The notes beneath the pieces were generated by a model. The model was given only the letters and a program-made list of their open reading frames with translations, had not been told where the DNA came from and did not search any database. The translations under genes were made by a program, and so were the position numbers. Of a stretch of 64,000 nucleotides of DNA, positions 37,321 through 47,205 are shown piece after piece. Source of the stretch: Ophioderma brevispina (lineage: Eukaryota; Echinodermata; Ophiuroidea; Amphilepidida; Ophiodermatidae). Where the stretch lies: NCBI GenBank assembly GCA_023653785.1, contig JAMKCH010072348.1, positions 32,160 to 96,159 on the forward strand, given 5' to 3'. Position 1 is the stretch's first letter, and each line of letters begins with the position of its first letter.

Positions 37321-37690
37321 CACTGTTAAAAAAAATCCGTAAATTTACGGAAATTCTGGCAGCAGTATTTCAGACATTTTTAGGGTAATTTCAAGAAATT
37401 TCTGTTCAATTAACGGAACTTTGACAGTAATTTTACAGAAATTTGTGAAATTTCAAAAAACTAAAAAATTAAAAATATTTGTATTTTAACAGAATTTTTC
37501 CGTAATTTAAAATGACGAAACCAAAAAAAAAGTCCCGGAAAGATTACTGCCAAGAATTGTTTTTAAATATTTCCGTACATTAACATATTTTTATGTTTTT
37601 TTTAATTGTTCTTGTTTTCTAACAGATTTTCCGTAATTTCAGGAAAATCTGTTTTCCCCCTCATCTTAATATTACGGAATTTTTACCAGT
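37321..37690. mobile_element. MITE rich in TTCCGTAA motifs
   Basis: Left end CACTGTTAAAAAAAATCCGT and right end 'ATTCCGTAATATT..ACTGGTAAAAA' in complement form imperfect inverted repeats (about 25 bp). Subterminal 'TTTCCGTAATTT' and 'AACAGA' motifs repeat on both strands along the interior. Non-coding, 370 bp. CACTG-type ends would suit a hAT-like MITE, but no 8-bp target duplication is clear. Confidence 0.7.
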
Positions 37691-37839
37691 ATAATACGCT
37701 AATAACACTTAGGGCGAAGAATGCAATATATTTCATTCGTAAACGCACTAGCAATCCCAACCGCAAGTGCTCAGGCGCCGCTATGAACGCCTTAGGCTGC
37801 TACAGAACGACAAGGAAGGCTTTATGGAATGAAGTCCGA

Positions 37840-37992
37840 TATTAGATGCAGGAGGAAACCGAAGTTCTCGGAGAAAAACTGTGAGCTCGGGTATGGACCG
37901 GCAACCAAATTCACGTACGACACTGGCTCCGCAGGGAATCGAACCCGGACCGCATTGGCGAAAGGCGAGTGGATGAGCCACTACACCAGCCC
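37840..37992 (-). repeat. tRNA-derived SINE
   Basis: On the minus strand, an A box within GGCTGGTGTAGTGGCTCA (about 37,990-37,973), then 'GTCCGGGTTCGATTCCCTGC' (about 37,951-37,932), a perfect B box in a full T-arm. After the tRNA head come 'GCCGGTCCATACCCGAGCTC' and 'TTCTCCGAGAACTTCGGTTT' followed by CCTCC (to about 37,848), a tail of a type found in many marine-metazoan SINEs. The anticodon arm is imperfect, so it is a SINE and not a tRNA gene. Confidence 0.8.
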
Positions 37993-40009
37993 ACCCTCCC
38001 TAAACTTGGTAAAACTTCAGTGACATGCCCCACATCCACAGCGTGTTACAGAACTTTATTTGCGTATTCCTTTACACTCAACCAATGATGTGAAAAAGTA
38101 GCATAGAAACAAATAAAATCGCTCGAGATTGGAATGATAATTCACGACATCATAGCGAAGTATCGAATATAGCAATACCAAGTCGTTGTGACATTTGAGG
38201 TCAATAAAGGTTATCAAGTACTGCAAATGTTCTCGTCAGCTGTTGTAAGACTTTTGACAAAGTTTGTTCTGTAGAGTCTTAGAATGCGCAACATAGGCAC
38301 GAAACATGGGCCACCTACATTCGTGTTGTTGTATAAGCGTTACGACATTGGGTGGGTGTAAGTAGACAGTCCTTTATCCGTTTGATGTAAGTGTTTCACA
38401 TACTGTATGTATGTATCAAGTATCCGACATGTATCAAGTACTCAAACAGCATCAAAAAAAAAAAAAAAAAAAACCATGGGATCACTCTAGTCTTCCTGCA
38501 TTTCGTATTCACGCGCTTATCATTCTAATCGACCCATGTTTGTTTAATAACAATCGCAGCCTATCATATTCTTTTGTTTATCAACTACGAATTAATGCCA
38601 TATCAAGTTTATGCAGGTGCGTGTAAAAGTCCCTCCTCGCTTTGATATCGCTCCTGATCGTATCGTGTCCCCATGGAAGTAACCCCTGTAAGGAACGAGT
38701 GGTATTCAGTGACATAGCATCATCGATTAAACGAACAGGGTGGCCCGTGAATCTGGGTTGGTAAAGCTTTCAATGTTTTTTCAACGGGTTTATTTATTGC
38801 ATTCTATTCTTTCAATTCTACCCGGCTGGCAATTCTATAAAGTGACGTTGCTTGAGATATTTTGGGTTAAAAAGTGTGTTTTTCATGATTTTTCATTTTT
38901 TTTAAATGTCAATTATTAAAATGGCTGTAGCTTTAAAAGTAAAATAAGTAGAATATTTATATTTGCTCTGGTGAAAACCTTTATACAAGTGTATCTAATA
39001 TTTAAAAGAATCAACACAACTCGATATGATATTTGTTTAGTGTTTTTGGTCAATAGTAATTTTTCGCTGCTAAACAAAAAAAAAAATAATTGATCAGAAA
39101 AAAAAATACCATTATACTCAATGTTTCATCAAAATGCCGATGACGACATCTTTCAGTGATCTAAACTCTGAGCTATAACCTCATAAAATTACAAGTAATC
39201 CTAAAATGCATTTTTCAGCAAATATCTCCATTTCGGATATAAATTTAGAATATTTTACCGTTTTACATGTTTTAAGAAGTATTTACCTTAAGAAAAAATG
39301 CTTTACATTATATTGTAAATATTTGAGAGTGCTTCATTTTGAAGTATCTCCCGGGAAAAGTATGCAAAAAAAAATGGGAAGACCTACCTTTAGGTACTGT
39401 TTTGCTACAAGGAAAGATGTATGTAGTTGTGTTATTGAACTTGAATGTAGCTGTGTTATTGAACGGTACAATAACCACCTCTATGTCTGACAATCGTCTG
39501 AACTCACATATCACACTTTCATGTCTGTTCTTTTTTTGTTTTCTTCTCTCCTTTACCTTCCACTCCACTGTCTCTCGTTCTCTCTCGTCTACTTTCACAT
39601 GCTCTTACCCTTGCGTTGTCAGTTTCTTCTTATCAGCTACTCTCTCTCTCTTTTTAAGCACCGACATCTCAAATTTATCCATGTGTGATGATACCAGTGA
39701 ATATTGACTAAAACAAAAATCAATGAAAATTCGTTACCCTATTCATTTATATCGCCCAAGGATTTGTAACTTTTGCACAATACAGAGTATTTGTCGTTAA
39801 AGCGATGCAGATATGATTACAGTAGGCGATGGTGCTAACGCTGCTTGTTTAAAATCTAATATTGCTTAGCTGCTTATCTTATATAACAACTGCCTTAGTA
39901 CAATTTTTACCATAGAAGCCACGTATCCTTATTCAGAATCAAGCAAAGTGTAATGAAATAAATCATCGGGATCCAAATTGAGAGCTTTCTTTCAATGGCC
40001 GTTAATGGG
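37993..40009. other. intergenic with simple repeats
   Basis: A run of about twenty A's at 38,453-38,472 and a CT-rich region at about 39,570-39,660. The frames at 39,206-39,707 are low-complexity or lack domains. Nothing else supported. Confidence 0.4.
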
Positions 40010-40010
40010 G

Positions 40011-40870
40011 TTATGTAAATTTGTGGTCGTTCGTTCGTGCGTGCAAGTCCAACATCACAGTGGAAGATGTTCCGTCCTTTAACAAGCTGATAGTTTCATC
40101 ATCCAGGTGATTCAGGCCTGGAATTCTCTTGGGGACTTGTAAGACCTTACAGTATCTATGATGTGGCAAGGGTTTGTGACTCTCCACAATCGCAGTTTGG
40201 TGAAAATTTCTACTTCCGATCTTGGAAGGAAGTTCTTTGTACGAACAACGCAGCATTCTGAGTCTGTTGAGGTTGACCTGCTCCTATCAAGGTCACAGCC
40301 GTTGGGGCTTGCTAGATGGGCTGTCCACAAACTGCTTTAGGTTCAAAGTTGAGGATGACCATTGCTCGTACCATCTGTCATTGATCCAGGATGATCGATA
40401 GAGATAACTTTGACTGCAGTGTCATGGATGGATAGCAAAAGTGATTCCGTGGGAATTCTCTGATCATCAAGGGTGTTGGGGGGGGATTAGGCTTTACCAG
40501 GTTCATCACATTTCTTGGCGAGCTTGATAGTCTGAAGGTTCCTCCTAACGTTTGCAGGAGCTATGCCAGACAGAATTGGAAGAATTCAACAGGCGTCGCC
40601 AAAAGGCAACCACTAACAAGTCTAATGCATCATTCAGACCGACATCAATCTTGTGTGAAATGTACACTGTGACTCCATACTGGTGCAGAGTATTCAGCAG
40701 TGGAGTATGCCTAGGCAACCAGTGATGTATGTAAGGTGTCAAAAGATGCACCCCATCCCGTTACTGGGAGCTTTATGAGGAGGTTGACACGAGACTGCGT
40801 CTTGGCCGCGACTACTGCCTTTGGGGTGTTGATTGAAAGTAGGCTGCGGTCTGTGTTGTGTTATTGACCA
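40011..40870 (-). pseudogene. LINE ORF2 C-terminal remnant (jockey/CR1-type)
   Basis: Minus-strand reading gives 'RVNLLIKLPVTGWGASFDTL' (about 40,790-40,730), then 'YSTAEYSAPVWSHS' (about 40,712-40,672), 'SGCLLATPVEFFQF' (about 40,610-40,570) and 'LLQTLGGTF' after a shift. It continues to 'VNLNRLRMLRCSYKELPSKI' (about 40,275-40,216) and 'NHLDDETISLLKDG' (about 40,105-40,063). This order (post-RT thumb, AEYCAPVW block, then the C-terminal Cys/His-rich region and a closing WL block) is typical of the end of non-LTR ORF2. The zinc-binding cysteines are mostly lost. Multiple stops and shifts; no endonuclease or RT core remains here. The clade is inferred from the block pattern. Confidence 0.75.
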
Positions 40871-42949
40871 AAAATAACTGCCATTCAGAAAAGTTACCTC
40901 TGATTAAATGTAGACTTCTTGCATTCTAATCTTTACTATCTTACGTTTTATAAATAACATATGCTATTCATGTTCAAATATCAAATCAGATTGAATCTTT
41001 GTGTTAATTATATCTTATACCTAGTATAGCATAAATGAAACCTAATACTGCTTCAACTGCGCAACCAAGAGCACCGGAGTGAGTCGCAAGCAGCGAGCGC
41101 TGGTATTTCGGGGCTTGTGGTATTTTGCAAGATCCCTTATGCATCGTAACTATGCCGTGTTGAGCTAGAAAACATCTTGTATAGAGCTTACAAACACCCG
41201 TTTATAGGTCCGGAAAAGGATCATGTTCTGTCCAAAGAACGACTATCATGGACCTTTGAAAGAATATAATAAAAAGATTCAAGCTGAAGATGATTTTTTT
41301 TCTTCCTTTGTATCTTAAAAGCTTGGTCAAATGTCACGTGCCTACATCTTACTGTCAATCCAACAACCATCTCGTCGTTTATAAGACTGTGCGAAATATA
41401 AAACTAATGATCAGAGGCTGTATAGACTAAAGTTGAACCGTTGTCCGGTTTCAAGTTAATTGATTTGATCAAGCTCATTTGAAACGTTAATGGATTGTTG
41501 TGAAAACATTTATGTAGTACACAAACACCTATGTAACGAAACCGAAGACACTGCAACTGAACCGTGGAGATGCACCCGTCGTAGATTTGAATTATCTGGA
41601 GTAGGCTGCTTACCGTAGTCTTATTATTTTAATTACACATATTGTTATTTCAGCTTAAGCCGTTTGTTTGAATTATGTTCTTGTGATTTGTGGATCAATT
41701 TACCTTGAGATCGTTATTTCCCCGTCTCTTAAAAATTTACAAGCTACAACATAACGGATGCACTTTCCATTAGAGTGGAAGAATTGGGGCTTCAATGTAA
41801 TTAAATATTTACTTTCTTATTTAATGTAACAACTATAGATGTGAAACTATGTTTATATTAAACGAAACAATTTCAAATCGAGTATTAAATCCAAACAAAG
41901 TTAATCCGTGATGTAAATTGAATTCATATACGAAATATCGATTTTAAAGAGTTGTATTTCTCTTGACACCGAACCTTATGGTTACATTAAATGGGTCTGG
42001 CAGCGTGGCGAACGCTTCTGTTTGTGCAACGAAAACAAAAGGATGCGCTTCTCTTACGCGGATGGTCTTGTTTGGCTGAATAATAATAGAAACCAGAACG
42101 TAGTCCTTAAACAATAATACTTGGTTCACAACCCGACCTGGTTTTCTTGTCGGTAGGTTTTTGTTAAAAGTAATATTCGACGCCTCGAATATCAAAAAAA
42201 AGAAGATATTATGAACATTTACCTTAAGGGGGTTTGTCATCACCTGTATAAGAACAGAAGTAATAATCACCGTTGCACTCAGACATATTAATCAATTTCT
42301 ATATTAAGAAATATAATGTACCTGACATCGATATTGCAACAGGGCCGTACACACGGGCGGGTGTTTACAATTCTATCACCGTTAAAGCCATTTATCGCCA
42401 GGAAAAATTACAATAATAATAGGAAGGGCCCACATCATCCGATTTTAGCTAGATGTATTATTCTTTAATTTGATAAGGGAATGCAAATAATTTCTGGAAA
42501 GATAATACATAAGAAAATTGTAAGATTTAAATGGAGATGTTTCTAGGTAGTAGCACTTTATTCTTATAGTTGTTTGGCAAGTTAAGTTTATATTTCGTGT
42601 AATAAGACCGAAATATAAAATCACAAATTTCAGATTGTTGTTATGATTTAGGATTAGGGTTATAGTAAACATTAGCTTCTAAAACATCTAAAAATAATTG
42701 CACAAAAATGTGGCGTACTTTTGACACAAGTCTGTACACATTTTACCCTATTTGTCACCCATGTTCCTTCTTGACACAAAATGGTGTAATTATTTTAAGA
42801 GGGTACGAAAACCAAACTTTGTCAAAAATGGATACAATATCCTAGCAAATACAGTACGTCTGAAATATAGTTAAAATGATATAGAAATGACATGTTTGAA
42901 AAGTAATTTATATATATATAAACTAAACGAGAATAATAAATAATCAATT
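40871..42949. other. intergenic, nothing recognised
   Basis: No supported feature. The 108-residue minus frame at 41,944-42,270 has no recognisable domain. Confidence 0.4.
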
Positions 42950-43021
42950 GGCTGAACCGTGATTCGAACCGGCGACTTTTAGATTGCGAGACCAGTGCTC
43001 TACCAACTGAACTATTCAGCC
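42950..43021 (-). tRNA. tRNA-like sequence, probable pseudogene
   Basis: A 72-nt minus-strand sequence with a perfect 7-bp acceptor (GGCTGAA/TTCAGCC), a D arm with canonical A box (TAGTTCAGTTGGTAGAGC), anticodon loop CTCGCAA (nominal CGC) and a T loop with GGTTCGAATC. The 3' half of the T stem (CACGG) does not pair with GCCGG, and the anticodon stem is weak (CTGGT/TCTAA), so folding is compromised. The acceptor lacks the G3-U70 pair expected of tRNA-Ala, so the nominal anticodon identity is doubtful. The trailer, AATTGATTATTTATTATTCT in sense, recurs at 43,303-43,330. Best read as a tRNA relic or tRNA-derived repeat. Confidence 0.6.
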
Positions 43022-43179
43022 TTTGTTTTGGTGCTTGATTCCTAATAGCCATCTTATTTTACTCTGAATCAACAAACAGTATTATTATGTACTGTCGGTC
43101 CGTGCCCGATCAATATTGATGCAATTCCATGAAATTTTAGTAAACTCAAGAATAGAGGACAGGAAACGACCTTTGTACA

Positions 43180-43370
43180 TTTACTGGATCATATTTGATG
43201 CATGCTGATTGATGATTGAAAAACAATTATAAACTAAACGAGATTAAAGAATTCAATTGGCTGAAGAAATCCAAAGGTCGCTGGGTCGAACCCGCTTCAG
43301 CCAATTGATTCTTTATCTCGTTTAGATTACTATTGCCATTCAAACAGCGTGCATCAAATATGATCCAGTA
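43180..43370. repeat. palindrome centred on a partial tRNA-like sequence
   Basis: Outer arms TTTACTGGATCATATTTGAT (from about 43,180) and its complement (to about 43,370), and inner arms 'AACTAAACGAGAT..AAGAAT' plus CAATTGGCTGAA (43,231-43,265) against TTCAGCCAATTG plus trailer (43,296-43,326). Between them is a 3' tRNA half, AATCCAAAGGTCGCTGGGTC then GAACCCGC. This tRNA half and trailer match the tRNA-like locus at 42,950-43,021, with the D and anticodon arms deleted. Confidence 0.8.
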
Positions 43371-44675
43371 AACGCCATAAGAAAGTGAATTTAAGATATT
43401 AAAAATAAAATGATGTACTTCAGAGTTGTAAAATCTAAACATGCAAAAATTTAATGTCGAGGGCAATCAAATTATCAAGCAAGTGTATCAAGGGAATGGG
43501 TATTTGGGAGATGACTTGGTTCGTTCGTGCTCAGAGGTTGAATCGAATCAATCCCACATTGCAATGTGCCTATACTGTACTGTACTAAACACAGTCAGTA
43601 CTTAAAGATAAAAAGTGTCCCAACAAGCTTAAGAACCACGAGACATTTCATTATCGTGCAAAAAAATCCTAGTAAAAAGTACTAGCACCTTGTGGGCTAA
43701 AAAAATGAGTGTAAAAGTCACGGATTGTATGTGTTTATTAATTTTTTTATTTTATTATTTGAAATATAAAGTGACAAGAAAACAAATTGAACGCCTAAAT
43801 ATTAACATTTCAAAAGAAACCAAAAGAAATATTTTATTTTATGAACTTAAAATAATCATAACGCGGCAAATTTAAGTGGCTAGTGAATACGACCTAGTCT
43901 TCCTTTGTTTCTATATATTTCTATTAACTAGAGTTTTTGTTGTTTTGATTTCGCTTTGTCTTTTACACTTTAATACAGCTTCGAAAGAAAATAACAACAC
44001 CAAACCAACAAAGATATACAATTAAAAACAGGATAACAGAAAGCCAGTGTTGAATTAATAATGCATTAACTAGAATTTCACGTAATTCTTCTAGAAATAT
44101 CATTTCAACACGTTGGGATATCCTCATAGCTCAAGTTTTAACGCACTGGATTTAGCACTTTCCTATAATTCTTCTTTATATATTCTAACGAATGACACCC
44201 GCGATTGTGGTGAACTTTGGAGCCAGATTTAGAAAAGAAATTCCCGACAGGTGTTTTTTGAAGCCAATAATAACCCCTATGAATATCATTAGCACATATC
44301 TAACAACCCTAAAGATACGTTAGTCTTGCCCTCTTTTATTCAATGTACTCAAGAGCTTTAAAAACATCCTCTTTTGTTTAATTAACGGATTACAATACAA
44401 ATGAAATATCGTGTTTTGTAAAAAAAGGAAATTTAAAGAATACGGTTCTTTCCGGCCTTCAGGAGATGTACTTCGTCTTTTTCTTATATTATTGATACTC
44501 CAGCTTATTGTGTATTACTGGTGCATGCGATGCTTCTGGTTGTTTCTTATACTTTAGGGAGCTCCATGGGGTGAGAATAATTGTATTTTGGGTTGTTCTT
44601 ATTCTTGGGGGAGGGGGGGGTGCACACGTGGGCTTCGATGAGTGGGTGGGGCATGAAATAGATGAACGCACATTG
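43371..44675. other. intergenic, nothing recognised
   Basis: AT-rich. Short frames without motifs. A G-rich run lies near 44,611-44,620. Confidence 0.4.
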
Positions 44676-44719
44676 TTTCTCTCTCTCTCCCTCCCTCTCT
44701 CTCTCTTTCTCTCTCTCTC
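44676..44719. repeat. (CT)n microsatellite
   Basis: CT repeats with occasional CC and TT interruptions. Confidence 0.92.
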
Positions 44720-44825
44720 AATATATATCTGTACATGTGCGCAAGGCGAAATTTCATTGTTGCTCGTTTCCCCTAAAGTACAACAGTAAAACTCATAGAA
44801 CCTTTCGCCTTTTCGTTATGTGCGT

Positions 44826-44880
44826 GTTTGTGTGTGTGTGATATGTATGTGTGTGCACTCGCACGCGTGCGTGCGTGTGA
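44826..44880. repeat. (GT)n-rich microsatellite
   Basis: GT runs with GTAT and GCGT variants. Confidence 0.85.
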
Positions 44881-45454
44881 TAATGGAACATTTCTTTAGA
44901 TCCATCGAATTAACAGGCCCAGAGTAGTTGTACAAGATTATTGCTAAACATCTTACTGGATTTGGAATTGGACAACCATCCTAAAATTAGGTTAACTATT
45001 TAAACACCGTATATATGTCAAATATGTTTATAGAAAAAATACATTTAATCCTCTTAAAAAAAACATGTGTTTGTCATCGATAGCAGATATTTGACGATTA
45101 CTATCAAATCTTTCAAATCCTTAAGCAATGTCACCATGAATTGTTTCCAGGGCTGCAGAAGTGTAACGCTGAATCTTAATAGCATAGGGAGTCGATTTCA
45201 AATAGTCTGCAACTCGAACAGATTAGGGATATTTTAGGGCCGAAATAATCTTTATGTCATGTTGAATTGATAATGTTGTAATGATGATTGTCATCTATGA
45301 AGCTGTGTTATTTTTGAGCGAGATTGTTGGATCGGAAAGACTATTCTTACCACCAGAGACCGTTTCTGAAAGATTATTGTTCCAGGCAATTCGTGCCATC
45401 ATCTATATCATTGTTAATTTAGAAAATGTGATTTGCTAGGGGAAACATAAAGAT

Positions 45455-46035
45455 TTTCATTTTTTTTAACAAAACATTTTATCAAGGTGCGGGGGAGGGA
45501 GTGATAACCATTCTCTTCAGGAATTCGTTATTAAACACGCCATACTTATGATTTTGGTACCAATGAATAGCTACAATCCTATTCTTTCCATTGATACCAA
45601 GACTAAAGACTTCCAAAATAACTTCACAAATTCCACGAGGCAGTCAAATTAAATTTCCTTAGACACACTGCAAAATAGGCGAACATTGAATTTTGCACCA
45701 AAATATTTATAAATAACGGATTTTCACGAGGATTTTGGCTCTAAATGATGGTAAATGCCTAGTTGTATTTACATGTATACAGCTAGTTTTAGTGCCGTAC
45801 TACGCACGAAAATAATGAAATTTGGTGACAACAACACCTAATCGACTTCGATAGCATACTCTAACACGGTGAATGTGGTACCGTCATTTGTTTCGCTAAA
45901 AGTTTACCGGAAAGTTTATTCCAACAATTGCTTGGAAGATTTTGATGATAGCCTTTAGCATTTTAATGCATCTGATGAAAGTTCCGTAGGGCGGTGGTAA
46001 CCACCACCTCACCCCTTTCGTAAGACGAACGATAA
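45455..46035. mobile_element. old relative of the piggyBac-like MITE, in unit A
   Basis: Internal blocks match the young element at 46,231-47,025: a G-rich run then 'GATAACC', 'TTCGTTATTAAACAC', 'GGTACCAATG.ATAGCTA', 'CTTTCCATTG.TACCAA', and near the right end 'GGTGGTAACCACC' and 'CCCCTTTCGTAAGACGA'. It was present before the tandem duplication, because unit B carries it too. Confidence 0.65.
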
Positions 46036-46226
46036 TGGAGTTTTTTCGAGATAATAGCATCGTTTTATATTAATTCTAAATTACCTTCGTAAAAAAGCTT
46101 ATTTTTACATTTCGTGATTAAAGCAATTAAATATTTTATCACATTCTCCTCTCTTCCCTTTATGTTCTATTCTCGTCAAATTTTAATAAAAACCGCACAG
46201 GTTCAAATATCGTGTAATGTAAATGT

Positions 46227-47029
46227 TTAACCCTCGTCTACCTGAGCCATTTTTTGTAACAAAACTCCCGAAGGGGGGGGGGTGGTTACCACCCCCTGTG
46301 ATTTCGTTACTGAACACCCGATTCCTGTATATTTGGTACCAAAGGATAGCTTAGAGTTTTTTCTTTCCATTGGTACCAAAATAAGTACTAACATCCCCAT
46401 TATGACGTCACCATGACGTCATATGTTGAGGAAAGTGCGAAAATACTGAATATAGGGTGGAAAATTGATATTTCGCAATTTTAGCGACTCAAACACCTTA
46501 TTATAGCTCTAAAATGCTGCCATTATAGATATATAAAACTAGTCATTTCCCATCAAGTATAGTCAAAAACCGCATGAAAATCTGATTTTCCTAACCTTTT
46601 TGGCGAAAATTGAATTTTTCACTGTGTGTGTCTATGGATATGGCAGTTTTGCTGACATGCGAACTTTATGACGTCATTGTGACATAGTAGTGCTAGACAT
46701 GTTGGTACTCATTTTGGTATCAATGGAAAGAGGAGGACCATAGCTATCTATTGGTATCAAAATCAAGTGTCTGTGATGTTCCTGTGTTGTGTTAGGCATG
46801 TTGGTACTTTCTCCGGAGGGGGGTGGTACCCCCCCCCATCACCCACTGGGGATCACCTGTTCTACTATACCCCGGTTGTGTGGTTTGGAGATAAAATGAG
46901 CGGCGGAAACATGTCACGAACCAATTACGTTAAATAATTGGCACCAAAAAAGGCGTTGTAGCAAGCCGGGGACAAAAAACCTTGAAGGGGGGGGGGGGGG
47001 TGCACACCCCTTCGGTAGACGAGGGTTAA
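46227..47029. mobile_element. piggyBac-like MITE with TTAA target duplication
   Basis: TTAA at 46,227-46,230 and 47,026-47,029 flanks a 795-bp element with inverted ends CCCTCGTCTACC and GGTAGACGAGGG. TTAA targets and CCCT starts are hallmarks of the piggyBac superfamily. Long G tracts with GGTTACC or GTGCAC hairpins sit just inside both ends (about 46,265-46,298 and 46,984-47,010). The interior carries three TGACGTCA palindromes and no coding frame. Unit B of the tandem duplication lacks it at the equivalent point (about 49,339-49,354), giving an empty site. Confidence 0.92.
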
Positions 47030-47205
47030 AGAGTTAAACAATGAAATATTAATATTGTAAATTTTAAGAAAAGGTAACTCGGCCAGTTATGCCTGAGATC
47101 ACACAAACATTTCGCAAGTTTAAATTGATGAAACATCAGACAAACTGGCGGGGAAATCTAACGCCAGATGGTCCATCAACAGTGTGATGCATTGATGTAC
47201 TGAAC

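Larger units (their letters stand above)
44965..47205. repeat. tandem duplication, unit A (about 2.2 kb)
   Basis: Aligns head to tail with 47,206-49,525. Shared blocks: 'GACCGTTTCTGAAAGATT', 'TCATGTTGAATTGATAATGT', 'TTGCTTGGAAG.TTTTGATGAT', 'AAAAAAGCTTATTTTTACAT' and 'AACAGTGTGATGCAT' at the end. Without the 795-bp insertion at 46,231-47,025 the unit is about 1.4 kb, as is unit B without its own insertion. Non-coding. Confidence 0.92.

Noticed and set aside
42950..43021. Functional tRNA-Ala(CGC)
   Set aside because: T stem and anticodon stem are mispaired, and the acceptor lacks the G3-U70 pair that marks tRNA-Ala; kept only as tRNA-like.
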